Assembly: GCA_023954075.1 (NCBI GenBank)
Contig: JAMLIV010000011.1
Coordinates: forward strand, 1-64,000
Direction of reading: 5' to 3'
DNA from: Lysobacteraceae bacterium
GTDB lineage: Bacteria; Pseudomonadota; Gammaproteobacteria; Xanthomonadales; Xanthomonadaceae
Length of the DNA: 64,000 bases
Below the pieces are notes generated by a model. That model saw only the letters and a program-made list of their open reading frames with translations, was not told the origin of the DNA and made no database searches. Every line of letters starts with the position of its first letter. Positions within the stretch are counted from its first letter, which is position 1. Below are positions 25,795 through 35,029 of this stretch, piece after piece. The position numbers and the translations under genes were made by a program.

Positions 25795-26286
25795 ATGGCA
25801 GACAAGCGCGTCATCAAGAAGTATCCGAACCGGCGCCTCTACGACACCGAGATTTCCAGCTACATCACGCTGGAGGATGTTCGGCAACTGATCTGCGATG
25901 GCGAGAGCTTCGAAGTCATCGATGCCAAGACCGGCGAAGACCTGACCCGCACGGTGCTGCTGCAGATCATCGCCGAGCACGAGGAGAAGGGTCAGCCGAT
26001 CTTTTCCACCGAGCTGCTCACCCAGATCATCCGTTTCTACGGCGACGCGCTGCAGGGCTTCATGGGCAACTACCTGGAGCGCTCGATGCAGCTGTTCCTC
26101 GATCAGCAGTCGCAGTTCCGCAGCCAGCTCACCGACCTCATGGGCCAGACGCCCTGGAGCATGTTGAACCAGCTCACCGAGCGCAATCTGGACATCTGGA
26201 AGAACTTCCAACAAGGGCTGATCGGTTCGATTCCGGCCGATGCCTCGCGCCGGCCCGCAGCGCGCGCATCGGACAAGAAATCCTGA
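25795..26286 (+). CDS. phaR: Polyhydroxyalkanoate synthesis repressor PhaR
   Basis: 163 aa. The N-terminal PHB/PHA accumulation DNA-binding domain is unmistakable: VIKKYPNRRLYDTEISSYIT followed by LEDVRQLI. A PHB-binding region follows (TQIIRFYGDALQGFMGNYL), ending in a basic tail. In other bacteria PhaR senses PHA granules and represses phasin genes. It is convergent with, and next to, the phaEC operon. ATG 25795 has AAGGA upstream; the frame is open back to 25597 but carries no conserved sequence. Confidence 0.93.
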   Translation: MADKRVIKKYPNRRLYDTEISSYITLEDVRQLICDGESFEVIDAKTGEDLTRTVLLQIIAEHEEKGQPIFSTELLTQIIRFYGDALQGFMGNYLERSMQLFLDQQSQFRSQLTDLMGQTPWSMLNQLTERNLDIWKNFQQGLIGSIPADASRRPAARASDKKS

Positions 26287-26308
26287 CGTCCGCGCTTTGC
26301 CGGCCAAT

Positions 26309-26337
26309 GGAAACGGGGCCTCGCGGCCCCGTTTTCC
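26309..26337. terminator. Bidirectional terminator between phaR and phaC
   Basis: GGAAACGGGGCC (26309-26320), loop TCGC, then GGCCCCGTTTTCC (26325-26337). It has a strong stem with A-tract and T-tract on opposite sides, in the 69-bp gap of two convergent genes. Confidence 0.85.
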
Positions 26338-26355
26338 GTTGCGGCCCGCTTCGGC

Positions 26356-27420
26356 TCAGCGCCGCGACAGCCAGTCGCAGATCGCCGTCGGCACCTCGTG
26401 CTGGGCGCGGCTGGAAACGTAAAGGCCGATGTGACCGCCGCGGAAGGCCAGTTCGCTGTAATCCTTGGTGCCCACCAGGCCCTTGAGCGCGCGCGAAGCA
26501 TCGGGCGGCACCAGGTGATCCTGCAGTGCGTAGATGTTGAGCACCGGCATCGTCACATCGGCAAGCGTTGGTGCCTGCGTGCCCACGCGGATGCCGCCGT
26601 TGATGAAACCGTTGCCCTTGTAGAACTGGTTGACGAACTGGCGCAGCATCTCGCCGGCCTGATCGGGCGAATCGAAGATCCATTTCTCCATGCGCAGGAA
26701 GTCCTCGACCTGATCGGCGTCCTCCAGCGTGTCGACGAATCCGACGTACTTCTGGAAGTTGAGCCGGAACGGCTTGAGCATGAGGTAGCTCACGTTCATC
26801 TGGTCGGCCGGCACGTTGCCCAGGGTGTCGATCATGAGGTCCATGTCGATGTCCCGGATCCAGCGCGAGAGCAGGTTGTCGGGAGTGTGGAAATCCACCG
26901 GCGTCACCGTGGTGACGAGGTTGCGGATCTTGTCCGGATGCAGGGCCGCATAGCACAGCGAGAGCACGCCGCCCTGGCAGATGCCCATGAGGTTGATCGC
27001 CTCGATGCCGTGGCTGGCGCGCAGGAAATCCACGCAGCCACCCAGGAAGCGCTCGACGTAATCCTCCATGTCGAGGTAGCGATCGGCCTGGTCGGGATAG
27101 CCCCAGTCGATGATGTAGACATCCTCGCCGCGTGAAAGGAGCCCGCGCACCAGCGAGCGGTTCTCCTGCAGGTCCACCATGTAGGGCCGGTTGACCAGGG
27201 CGTAGCTGATCAAGAGCGGCACCGCACCCTTGCGGCGGTTCGGGTTGGCGTAGCGGTAAAGGGTGAGCTTGTCGTCGCGGTACACCGCGTCCTTGGGCGA
27301 GCAGCCGAAATCCACATCGCCCACGGCGCGCAGGGTGCGCGGCCCTGCCGCCAGGCGGCGCTGCGCGTCGACCAGTTCGCGCGCCCAGCTGGCCGGATCG
27401 ATCATCATCGGTGAAATCAC
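26356..27420 (-). CDS. phaC: Class III poly(3-hydroxyalkanoate) synthase subunit PhaC
   Basis: 354 aa, the size of class III PhaC. Polymerises hydroxyacyl-CoA at the granule surface together with PhaE. The lipase-like box GICQGG contains Cys148; the triad is completed by Asp301 (ALQDHLVPP) and His330 (RGGHIGLYV), matching Cys149/Asp302/His331 of the Allochromatium enzyme. I start at GTG 27420, which overlaps the phaE stop as GTGA; ATG at 27408 is the alternative (four residues shorter). Confidence 0.94.
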   Translation of the reverse strand: MISPMMIDPASWARELVDAQRRLAAGPRTLRAVGDVDFGCSPKDAVYRDDKLTLYRYANPNRRKGAVPLLISYALVNRPYMVDLQENRSLVRGLLSRGEDVYIIDWGYPDQADRYLDMEDYVERFLGGCVDFLRASHGIEAINLMGICQGGVLSLCYAALHPDKIRNLVTTVTPVDFHTPDNLLSRWIRDIDMDLMIDTLGNVPADQMNVSYLMLKPFRLNFQKYVGFVDTLEDADQVEDFLRMEKWIFDSPDQAGEMLRQFVNQFYKGNGFINGGIRVGTQAPTLADVTMPVLNIYALQDHLVPPDASRALKGLVGTKDYSELAFRGGHIGLYVSSRAQHEVPTAICDWLSRR

Positions 27421-28700
27421 TTGCCGGCCCTCCGCCGCTGCGCGGCTTCATCGAGTTTCCTGCCGCGCGTGCCCAGCGCGCGCGGCGCATCCACCAGCGG
27501 CAGCATCGAGACCGACGCCTTGCTTCGCCGCGCGACGGCGGGCGGCGGCTTCACCGGGGCGTTCGATGACGCTTTGGCAGGTGCCCGAGCCGGCGACGAA
27601 CGCGCGGCCTTCCCCCTCGCCCGCGGCGTTTTTTTCGCGGCGGGCGCTTTCGCGGCGGCCTCCGGCGCAGGCGCAGACGCAGGTGCGGCTGCCGGCCGGG
27701 CCGGCGGCTGCGGCTTCTTCACCGCGGCGCGCGGTGCCGCGGCGGGCGGCACCGCAGGCGCGGCGGCCGCGGCGTCGCGCAGGCCGGCCACTTCGCCACG
27801 CAGGCGCCGCAGCTCGCGTTCGAGCTGGGCGATGCGGCGATGGTCGGCGTCCACTTCGCCGCGCGTGGGCAGGCCCAGGCTTTCGGCCAGGCGGTTGATC
27901 TGGTCGGCCTTCGCCGCGCGCACCTTCATCTCGGCATTGGTGAAACGCCCCAGCGCCGCGACGAAGGCGTCGCTGCCGGCGCGCTCGGCCCAGGCCTGTT
28001 CGCCGGCTTCCACCCACTCGTCGAACAGGGCGCGCGAGGTGGTCAGTGGCTCGTTCTTCGCCGCGCGCTCGGCCAGGCGCTCGCGCAGGTGGGCCTGCGC
28101 CAGCCGCATCGTTTCGCCAAGCTGCGCGGAGAACTCGCGCGCCGCCTCCTGGTAATCGAGCTGGGCCAGCATCGCACCCTGCCAGCGCTCGATGTGTTCT
28201 CGCATCGGGCCGACGGCGGGCGTGGAGAGGGCCTCGCGCAGCGCCGAGGTATCGAGCGCCGGCAGCGGCCCCAGCGCGAACGGACCGGCCGCGGAGGCCA
28301 GCTTGGCACCGACCGATTCCACCAGCGCGCGCCAGTTGGCCAGCGCACCCGATTCGCTGTCGATGCCGGTGCCGGCCTGCAAGGCGAGCTGCTGCCACTG
28401 CGCCTGCGCCAGTTCGGAAAGCTGCTGCAGGAAGCGGGTGAAGGCACCCGCCGCCGGTCCCGCGCCCGCACCCTGGGGCCAGCCGGGCATGGTTGGCGCA
28501 GCCTGGCCACCGAACCAGCCGGCCATGTTCGAAAAAGGCGCAGCGCCGCCCATGCCCGGGAAGGCACCGGGAAAGGATCCGGGGAACGCACCGGGAAAAC
28601 CGCCCGAGAACGCGGATCCCTGGAACGCCGTCATCGCCTCGCGAAATGGCTGCATCCAGGCCTCCAGCCCGAAGTCCTGCCCCGTCGTGGCCGTCGTCAT
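27417..28700 (-). CDS. phaE: Class III PHA synthase subunit PhaE, long form
   Basis: 427 aa, longer than typical PhaE (about 360). Residues 35-49 have four FPG repeats. Residues 85-310 are the PhaE body, ending in a leucine/arginine coiled coil (RIAQLERELRRLRGEVAGL). Residues 310-427 are an Ala/Pro/Lys/Arg-rich tail (for example AAKKTPRARGKAARSSPARA) that looks like the histone-H1-like tails of PhaF-type phasins. ATG 28700 has a strong GGAGG site. A TACTAT at 28732-28727 may be the -10. Translationally coupled to phaC. Confidence 0.88.
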   Translation of the reverse strand: MTTATTGQDFGLEAWMQPFREAMTAFQGSAFSGGFPGAFPGSFPGAFPGMGGAAPFSNMAGWFGGQAAPTMPGWPQGAGAGPAAGAFTRFLQQLSELAQAQWQQLALQAGTGIDSESGALANWRALVESVGAKLASAAGPFALGPLPALDTSALREALSTPAVGPMREHIERWQGAMLAQLDYQEAAREFSAQLGETMRLAQAHLRERLAERAAKNEPLTTSRALFDEWVEAGEQAWAERAGSDAFVAALGRFTNAEMKVRAAKADQINRLAESLGLPTRGEVDADHRRIAQLERELRRLRGEVAGLRDAAAAAPAVPPAAAPRAAVKKPQPPARPAAAPASAPAPEAAAKAPAAKKTPRARGKAARSSPARAPAKASSNAPVKPPPAVARRSKASVSMLPLVDAPRALGTRGRKLDEAAQRRRAGK

Positions 28701-28766
28701 GTGCCGTCCTCCGTGTGCAATTGACATAGTATGCCGCGCACCGCCGCGCATCTCACGAAACGCCCG

Positions 28767-30083
28767 ATGTCCGAGTCAGCCGATCCTCACCCGTCCGGTC
28801 GCGATCCACTGCCCGGCCGCACCACGCCGACCTGGGAAATGGAGCTGCTGATCTCCGGTGCCACGGTCTTCTCGCTGCTGCAGGCGCCCGGGCTCATGGA
28901 CGAGGTGTACTACGCGATCGCGCCGGGGCTTTCCTCCGAGTACCGCACGCTTGCGACGCTGCCCTACCTGTACCTGATGACGGCCTGTCTGGCGCTGATC
29001 GCGACCTTTCTGGCGCACCTGTGCGTGCGCGGCTACTGGGTGGCGCTGGTGGGGCTGGGCTCGGTCTACCCCAAGGGCGTGGACTGGGAGCGCCTGCGCT
29101 GGGGACCGGGCTTCGTCGCCGCGCTGCGCCGCCGCACGCCGGCGCTGGCGGACACCATCGAGCGCTACGACAACCGCGCCAGCCAGGTCTTCGGTTTCGG
29201 GGTCGGGCTGACTTTTCTCTCCATCGGCATCACGCTGGCCGTGGTCATCGCGGCGAGCGTGGCGGTGGCGATCCACGAACTCAGCGGGGACGCGGTGCAC
29301 GCCGACACGATCCTGCTCGCGCTGATCGGCCTCATCTTCGGCCCCTACCTGCTGCTCTACTTCGCGGACGCGCTGATGCGGAACCATCCCGAGCGCCATC
29401 CGCGCCTGCAGCGCTGGATCGAGGGCGCGTTGACCCGGCTGCTGCGCGTGCCCTTCATCAGCGGCTCGAACTATCCGCTGCTGCTGTTCGCGAGCCACGT
29501 CGGCGGGCGTCGCGGCAGCACCCTCATGACGATCGCGCTGATCGCGCTGATCGGCGTTTCCGCGCTGCGCATGGAATCCGGGCGCGACCCGTGGCAGCCG
29601 GACGGCTACGCCCTCCTGCCGCGCGATGACAAGGACGGCCACACGCTCGATCCGCGCCGCTATGCCGATCAGCGCGAACGCCTCGGCAGCCTGCTGCCCG
29701 CCGTGCACATTGCCTCCGAACGCATCGGGGGCGACTGGCTGCGCGTGTACATTCCGTTCCACCCATCCCCCGACAGCGAGGCGCTGCTGCGGCTGTGCCC
29801 GGCGCTGTCCGAGTCCGATCCGCCCGCGCCCGATGCCGTGCTCGCCTGCCTGCCGCAGCGCTTCCGGCTCACCCTCGACGGCCAGCCGCCCGCGACCGTG
29901 CCGGACTTCGTCTTCGCGCGCGATCCGGGAAGCCGGCTGCGCGGCGTCGTCGCGATGATCGACATCCGCGACCTGCCGCGCGGACGGCACGAGCTGGGAC
30001 TGTTCCATGGTGACGTGCGCGAAGCGCGCGAGGACGGCGGCGAACCGGCGTCGCCCCCGCTGCGGATTCCGTTCTGGCGCTGA
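28767..30083 (+). CDS. Multi-pass membrane protein of unknown function
   Basis: 438 aa from ATG 28767 (MSESADPHPSG); an in-frame ATG at 28731 is possible but overlaps the phaE promoter region. The first two thirds has about five membrane segments, for example LYLMTACLALIATFLAHL, VFGFGVGLTFLSIGITLAVV, ILLALIGLIFGPYLLLYF and LMTIALIALIGVSAL. The last 150 residues are soluble with a beta-rich look (PDFVFARDPGSRLRGVVAMI), probably periplasmic. It is divergent from phaE and 73 bp upstream of a response regulator. No family recognised. Confidence 0.75.
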   Translation: MSESADPHPSGRDPLPGRTTPTWEMELLISGATVFSLLQAPGLMDEVYYAIAPGLSSEYRTLATLPYLYLMTACLALIATFLAHLCVRGYWVALVGLGSVYPKGVDWERLRWGPGFVAALRRRTPALADTIERYDNRASQVFGFGVGLTFLSIGITLAVVIAASVAVAIHELSGDAVHADTILLALIGLIFGPYLLLYFADALMRNHPERHPRLQRWIEGALTRLLRVPFISGSNYPLLLFASHVGGRRGSTLMTIALIALIGVSALRMESGRDPWQPDGYALLPRDDKDGHTLDPRRYADQRERLGSLLPAVHIASERIGGDWLRVYIPFHPSPDSEALLRLCPALSESDPPAPDAVLACLPQRFRLTLDGQPPATVPDFVFARDPGSRLRGVVAMIDIRDLPRGRHELGLFHGDVREAREDGGEPASPPLRIPFWR

Positions 30084-30156
30084 CGCGCGCCGCACCGCGC
30101 ACGAGTTCGGCGCGCGATGCGCGACAAGCCGGGCGCGGCCCATGATAATCCGGCCC

Positions 30157-30828
30157 ATGCCGCTCATCCTGATCGCCGACGACCACCCGCTGTTCCGCGC
30201 CGCCCTCAGCCAGGCGGCGCGCGCCGCGGCGGTGAAGTGCGAGGTGCTGGAGGCCGAAGACCTCGACGCCGCGATCGCCACGCTGGAGCGCAACGAGGGC
30301 GTGGATCTGGTGCTGCTGGATCTGCACATGCCGGGAAACCACGGCCTCGCCGGCCTGGCGGCGCTGCGCGCGCAGTTCCCGCAGGTGGCGGTGGCCGTGT
30401 GTTCGGGCAACGACGATCCGCGCGTGGTGCAGCGCGCGCTGGCGCACGGCGCGGCGGGCTTCATTCCCAAGCGCGTGGGCATGGACGATATCCGTCGCGC
30501 CATCGCGGCCATGCTCGACTGCGACACCTGGCTGCCCGACGACCTGTACCGCGCGCTGGCCGACGTCGCGCCCAACCCGGAGGAGGACGCGCTCGCCGCG
30601 CGCCTGTCGCGCCTCACGCCGCAGCAGTTCCGCGTTCTCACCCTGCTGGCCGAGGGCCTGCTGAACAAGCAGATCGCGGACCGGCTCGACGTGCAGGAGC
30701 GCACCGTCAAGGCGCACATCACCGCGATCTTCGAAAAGCTCGGTGTACGCAACCGTACCCAGGCGAGCGTGCTGCTGCGCGAACTGGCGATCGCGGAGCC
30801 GGGCGCGCTCGACGCCGCGGGTTCCTAG
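30157..30828 (+). CDS. NarL/LuxR-type response regulator (no kinase nearby)
   Basis: 223 aa. The receiver domain starts LILIADDHPLFRAAL with phospho-acceptor Asp55 (LVLLDLHMPG) and Lys near 105 (FIPKRVG). The C-terminal LuxR helix-turn-helix is LTPQQFRVLTLLAEGLLNKQ followed by IADRLDVQERTVKAHI. ATG 30157 is chosen; ATG 30142 would add five residues. No histidine kinase is adjacent, so its partner must lie elsewhere. A REP array fills the space downstream. Confidence 0.88.
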   Translation: MPLILIADDHPLFRAALSQAARAAAVKCEVLEAEDLDAAIATLERNEGVDLVLLDLHMPGNHGLAGLAALRAQFPQVAVAVCSGNDDPRVVQRALAHGAAGFIPKRVGMDDIRRAIAAMLDCDTWLPDDLYRALADVAPNPEEDALAARLSRLTPQQFRVLTLLAEGLLNKQIADRLDVQERTVKAHITAIFEKLGVRNRTQASVLLRELAIAEPGALDAAGS

Positions 30829-30854
30829 CCCCCAGGTGTTTGACGCCCGGCAAC

Positions 30855-31045
30855 GTCGGCCACGTAGGGCCGACCTACGGCGGTGACGCACCACGCATGA
30901 CGGCTCGCCCGAACGCCGAGGCGGTTGTAGGTCGGGGCTACGTCCCCGACGCGGTGTTCCGCAGACGCCGCGAGCAACGTCGGCCACGCAGGGCCGACCT
31001 ACGGAAGCGGTGAGGGTGCCAGTAGGTCGGGGCTGCGTCCCCGCC
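30855..31045. repeat. Array of four GTAG-type REPs in alternating orientation
   Basis: Units at 30878-30855 (minus), 30927-30950 (plus), 31002-30979 (minus) and 31022-31045 (plus). Each is 24 bp, starts GTAGGTCGG and ends with the partial complement (for example GTCCCCGAC or GTGGCCGAC). The alternation gives REP-BIME-like pairs. The head GTAG matches the SMAG repeats of Stenotrophomonas, which are processed by RAYT transposases. The array fills the gap between the regulator gene and ybbP. Confidence 0.82.
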
Positions 31046-31053
31046 GCGGTGTT

Positions 31054-33549
31054 CTAGCCCGCCAGCGCGCGCAGGGTCTGCGCCGGCGGCATCCGCGCGA
31101 TGCGGCGGGTGGCCCAGAGCCCGGCGATGACGACGATCACCACGCCCAGGCCTGCGCCCATCGCGGCCAGATGCCAGTCCGGTGCCCAGGGCTGTTCGAA
31201 CACCTTGACCGCGATGGCGCCGGAAATCGCGCTGGCCGCGATCGCCGCCACCACGCCCGCGATCGCGCCGATGGCGATGAACTCCGAGGCGTGCGCCAGC
31301 CGCAGCTGCGTGGTGCGCGCACCCAGCACGCGCATCACGCCGCCCTCGAGCAGGCGCTCGTCCTGACTGGCGCTGATCGAAGCCAGCAGCACCAGCACGC
31401 CGGCCAGAAGGGTGAAGTAGAAGACGTATTCGACCGCCGCGGCGACCTGGTCGGCGGTGCTGCGCACCTGGTCGATCACCGCGTCGATGTCGATCACCGA
31501 GAGGTTCGGATAAGCCTCCACCAGCGCCCGCGTCAGCGCCGGATCGCCGCGCGCCACCCGCGCCGAGGTGATGTAGCTTGCGGTATGCGCATCGAGCGGC
31601 CCAAGCGGGGTTTCGACGAAGAAGTTGGGCCGGAAGCTCTCCCAATCGACCCGCCGCAGGCTGGTGATCGGTGCCTCGAACGCGCTGCCGGCGATGTCGA
31701 AGCCGACCACATCGCCGATCTGCCAGCCGAAGGATTCGGCCATGCCCTGCTCCACCGAGAGCTGCGGAGTGGCGTCCTCGGGCGACCAGAACGCGCCGGC
31801 GACGATGGCGTTGTCGCTTTCGCGCAGGCGCGCGACCGAGCTCAGGTTGAACTCGCGCTCGGCCAGGCGCCGCGCGCGCTCGCCGCGCGCGGCATAGGTT
31901 TCACCCGACACCGGCACGCCGTTCAGGCTGGCCAGGCGGGCGCGCACCATTGGATACAGCTCGGGCACCTGTTCGCCGTGCTGCTCCAGGATCGCGCGCA
32001 CGCCGTCGAGCTGGTCGGGCTGCACGTTGATGATGAAGCGGTTCGGCGCATCCTCGGGGAAGGATTCCTGCCAGCGCCCGAGCAGGTCGCTGCGCACCAG
32101 GGTCAGCAGCAGGATCGCCATCAATCCCAGACCCAGCGAGGCGATCTGCGCCACGCTGGCGGCGCGGCGGCGGCTGACGTTGGCCAGGCCATAGCGCCAC
32201 GGTCCGCGCATCCGCGTGCGCAGCCGGGTGAGCGCGGCGACCAGCCCCAGGGCCAGCACCGCCAGCACCGCGAAGGTGCCGGCGATGCCGCCGAGCATCG
32301 TCAGCGCCAGCGTCGGCGAGCCCGCCTTCCACCACAGCAGCGCCGAGACGCCCGCCAGCCCGGCCAGCGTCACCAGGATCGCGCCCGGCTCCACCGCGCC
32401 GATGTCGCGCCGCAATACGCGCAGCGCCGGCACCCGGCGCAGCGCCACCACCGGCGGCACCGCGAAGGCGAGCAGCACCACGAAGCCCACGACAAAGCCC
32501 TGCACCACCGGCAACCAGCCCGCTGCCGGCACCGCGATGTTCATCACCTGCGCCAGCCAGCCGCCGAGCAGCATCTGCGCCGCCCAGCCGCCGAGCACGC
32601 CCAGGCCGCAGCCGATCAGGCCGAGCATCAGCAATTCGCCGATGTGGATGATGGAAATCGTGCGCTGGCTCGCGCCCAGGCAGCGCAGCACGGCGCAGCC
32701 GTCCAGGTGCCGGGCGCTGTGGCGGCGCGCCGCCATCGCCACCGCGATCGCCGCCAGGATCACCGCAACCAGTGAAGCCAGCCCGAGGAAGCGGTCGGCG
32801 CGATCCAGCGCGCTGCGCATCTCCGGCCGCGCATCGGCGACGGTTTCAAGGCGCTGGCCGCGCTCCAGCCGATCCTGCATCGCATCCACGAAGCGCTGCG
32901 TCGCGCCGTCGTCGGAGGCGACGATGAAGCGGTGGGTGATGCGGCTGCCTTCCTGCACCAGGCCGGTGGCGTGGATTTCGTCCAGCCGCACGAACACGCG
33001 CGGCGCGACGTTGAAATAATCCATCGCCGCATCCGGCTCCTGCGCCACCAGTGCGGCGATACGCAGTTCGGACTGCCCCAGCCGTACCGTATCGCCGACC
33101 GCGACATCGAGAATCTGCGCACCGGCGCGGGTCAGCCAGGCGCTGCCCGGCGCAGGCAGGCCGGCGGCATCGTGCTCGCCATCGCCTGCGTCGATGCGGT
33201 AGCGCCCGCGCAGCGGAAAACCCTCGCCCAGCGCACGCACTTCCGACAGGCTCAGGCTGTCGCCGGCGCGCAGCATGCTGCGGAACGACCAGGTTTCGGT
33301 CTGGCGCAGGTCCAGCTCGCGCGCCAGTTTGCGCGGCAGCTCGCCGATGGCTTCATCGGCGCGCAGCACCGCGTCGCCGCCGAGCAGGCGGTTGGCTTCC
33401 AGCGCCAGCGCCCGTTCGGCACGCTCGGTGATGAAGGACACCGCGGTCACCGCCATCACCGCGAGCGCCAAGGCTGCCAGCAGCACCCGCACCTCGCCGG
33501 CACGCAGGTCGCGGCGCAGGAAGCGCCAGGCCAGGTGCCAGCCGATCAC
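31054..33549 (-). CDS. ybbP: ABC transporter permease, FtsX/YbbP family
   Basis: 831 aa inner-membrane protein with the YbbP layout: an N-terminal helix after MIGWHLAWRFLRRDLRAGE, a large periplasmic domain, then two FtsX-like permease domains (RFLGLASLVAVILAAIAVAM and FYFTLLAGVLVLLASISA). It acts with the ATPase YbbA; in E. coli the pair is mechanotransmission-type, with an unclear lipid or lipoprotein role. It starts at GTG 33549, overlapping the ybbA stop (GTGA). Confidence 0.9.
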   Translation of the reverse strand: MIGWHLAWRFLRRDLRAGEVRVLLAALALAVMAVTAVSFITERAERALALEANRLLGGDAVLRADEAIGELPRKLARELDLRQTETWSFRSMLRAGDSLSLSEVRALGEGFPLRGRYRIDAGDGEHDAAGLPAPGSAWLTRAGAQILDVAVGDTVRLGQSELRIAALVAQEPDAAMDYFNVAPRVFVRLDEIHATGLVQEGSRITHRFIVASDDGATQRFVDAMQDRLERGQRLETVADARPEMRSALDRADRFLGLASLVAVILAAIAVAMAARRHSARHLDGCAVLRCLGASQRTISIIHIGELLMLGLIGCGLGVLGGWAAQMLLGGWLAQVMNIAVPAAGWLPVVQGFVVGFVVLLAFAVPPVVALRRVPALRVLRRDIGAVEPGAILVTLAGLAGVSALLWWKAGSPTLALTMLGGIAGTFAVLAVLALGLVAALTRLRTRMRGPWRYGLANVSRRRAASVAQIASLGLGLMAILLLTLVRSDLLGRWQESFPEDAPNRFIINVQPDQLDGVRAILEQHGEQVPELYPMVRARLASLNGVPVSGETYAARGERARRLAEREFNLSSVARLRESDNAIVAGAFWSPEDATPQLSVEQGMAESFGWQIGDVVGFDIAGSAFEAPITSLRRVDWESFRPNFFVETPLGPLDAHTASYITSARVARGDPALTRALVEAYPNLSVIDIDAVIDQVRSTADQVAAAVEYVFYFTLLAGVLVLLASISASQDERLLEGGVMRVLGARTTQLRLAHASEFIAIGAIAGVVAAIAASAISGAIAVKVFEQPWAPDWHLAAMGAGLGVVIVVIAGLWATRRIARMPPAQTLRALAG

Positions 33550-34277
33550 GCCGCCACCAGCCGGCCGGCATCGATATGCAGCGTGCGATCGCAGCGCGCG
33601 GCCAGGGCCGGATCGTGGGTGACCAGCACCAGGGTGGTGCCCGATTCGGCGTTCATGCGGAACAGCAGGTCGATCACCGCCTCGCCGGTGTGGGTGTCGA
33701 GGTTGCCGGTCGGTTCATCGGCGAACAGTACCTGCGGCCGCGTCACGAAGGCGCGCGCCAGCGCCACGCGCTGCTGCTCGCCGCCGGAAAGCTGGCGCGG
33801 ATAGTGGTTCAGGCGCTCGCCCAGGCCGACGGCCTCCAGCACCGCCTTGGCCGGGGTGCGCGCGTCGCGCTCACCGCGCAGCTCCAGCGGCAGCATCGCG
33901 TTTTCCAGCGCGGTCAGCGAGGGCAGCAGCTGGAAGGCCTGGAACACGAAGCCGACGCACTCGCCGCGCAGCTTCGCGCGGCCATCCTCGTCCAGCCCGG
34001 CCAGCGAGGCACCAACCAGTTCGACATCGCCATCGCTGGGCGTATCCAGTCCTGCCAGCAGCGACAGCAGGGTGGACTTGCCCGAACCCGAGGCACCGAC
34101 AATGGCCACGCGCTCGCCAGCGCGGAGCGCGAAATCCACCCCTTCCAGTATCGTTAACGGGCCTGAGGGCAGACTCACGCGCTTGCCCAGTTGGCGGGCG
34201 CGCACCACGACGGCGTCGGTTTCTGCGGCGGTTTTCGCGGAGACGGGCGAACGGGTGGCGGCGGCGGGATCCGTCAT
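33546..34277 (-). CDS. ybbA: ABC transporter ATP-binding protein, LolD/YbbA family
   Basis: 243 aa. Walker A GASGSGKST, Q-loop VFQAFQLL, signature LSGGEQQRVALARAF, Walker B VLFADEPTGNLD, H-loop VTHD. It is the partner of the permease whose GTG start overlaps its stop. The start chosen is MTDPAAATRSPVS (34277); the frame is open further upstream but would run into tesA. The gene is divergent from tesA with only 35 bp between, the same arrangement as tesA-ybbA in E. coli. Confidence 0.93.
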   Translation of the reverse strand: MTDPAAATRSPVSAKTAAETDAVVVRARQLGKRVSLPSGPLTILEGVDFALRAGERVAIVGASGSGKSTLLSLLAGLDTPSDGDVELVGASLAGLDEDGRAKLRGECVGFVFQAFQLLPSLTALENAMLPLELRGERDARTPAKAVLEAVGLGERLNHYPRQLSGGEQQRVALARAFVTRPQVLFADEPTGNLDTHTGEAVIDLLFRMNAESGTTLVLVTHDPALAARCDRTLHIDAGRLVAA

Positions 34278-34312
34278 GGGCACTTCCACGTCAAACAAGG
34301 GAATATCCGACA

Positions 34313-34951
34313 ATGCGGCCTGGAACCTTCTGGCGCAAGGCGCGCGTGCTGCTGTTCGCACTCGGCTTCATCGCCCAGACATCCGCGCTGGCGGCGGCAC
34401 CGCAACGCACCGTGCTGGTGATGGGCGATTCGCTGTCGGCCGCCTACGGCCTTGCGCCCGAACAGGGCTGGGTGGCGCTGCTGGGCGAACGCCTGGCGCA
34501 GTCGCATCCGGGCTGGCGCGTGGTCAACGCCAGCGTCAGCGGCGAGACCACCGGCGGCGGCGCGGCGCGCTTTCCCCGTGCGCTGGAGGAACACTCGCCG
34601 GACGTCGTGATCCTGGAGCTGGGCGCCAACGACGCGCTGCGCGGCCTGCCGCTGGAACCTGCGCAGGCCAACCTGCAGCGCATCATCGACGCGGCCCGCG
34701 CCGCCGGCGCGCGGGTGCTGCTGACCGGCGTCGAGATCCCGCCCAACTACGGCCCGGAATACGCCGGCGCGTTCCGCGCGATGTTCGCCACCCTCGCGCG
34801 GGACAACGACCTGGCCTTCGTTCCCTTCCTGCTGGCACCCATCGCGACCGATCTTTCCCAGTTCCAGGCCGACACCATCCACCCCGTCGCCGAAGCGCAG
34901 CCGAAGGTGCTCGATCACGTGTGGCCGGCGCTGGTGCCGCTGCTGGACTGA
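34313..34951 (+). CDS. tesA: Periplasmic thioesterase I / arylesterase TesA
   Basis: 212 aa SGNH hydrolase. Residues 1-28 are a signal peptide (VLLFALGFIAQTSALAA). Catalytic blocks: GDSLSAAYG with Ser40, VSGETTGG with Gly77, GANDALRG with Asn106, and ADTIHP with Asp187 and His190. It hydrolyses acyl esters or thioesters in the periplasm. ATG 34313 has only a weak ribosome-binding site. Confidence 0.93.
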   Translation: MRPGTFWRKARVLLFALGFIAQTSALAAAPQRTVLVMGDSLSAAYGLAPEQGWVALLGERLAQSHPGWRVVNASVSGETTGGGAARFPRALEEHSPDVVILELGANDALRGLPLEPAQANLQRIIDAARAAGARVLLTGVEIPPNYGPEYAGAFRAMFATLARDNDLAFVPFLLAPIATDLSQFQADTIHPVAEAQPKVLDHVWPALVPLLD

Positions 34952-35029
34952 AGGCAGGGTGCCGCGAAAGCGCGTTCGCGCGAAGCCGCCGAGGGTGATT
35001 CCTGCGCGCGCTTGAAGGATCATCGCACC

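Noticed and set aside
28721-28726. TTGACA on the plus strand as a promoter for the gene at 28767
   Set aside because: No -10-like hexamer at 16-18 bp downstream. The stretch fits better as the minus-strand phaE promoter region.
30855-31045. Possible CRISPR array
   Set aside because: The units alternate in orientation, spacing is irregular and there are no cas genes. They are REPs.
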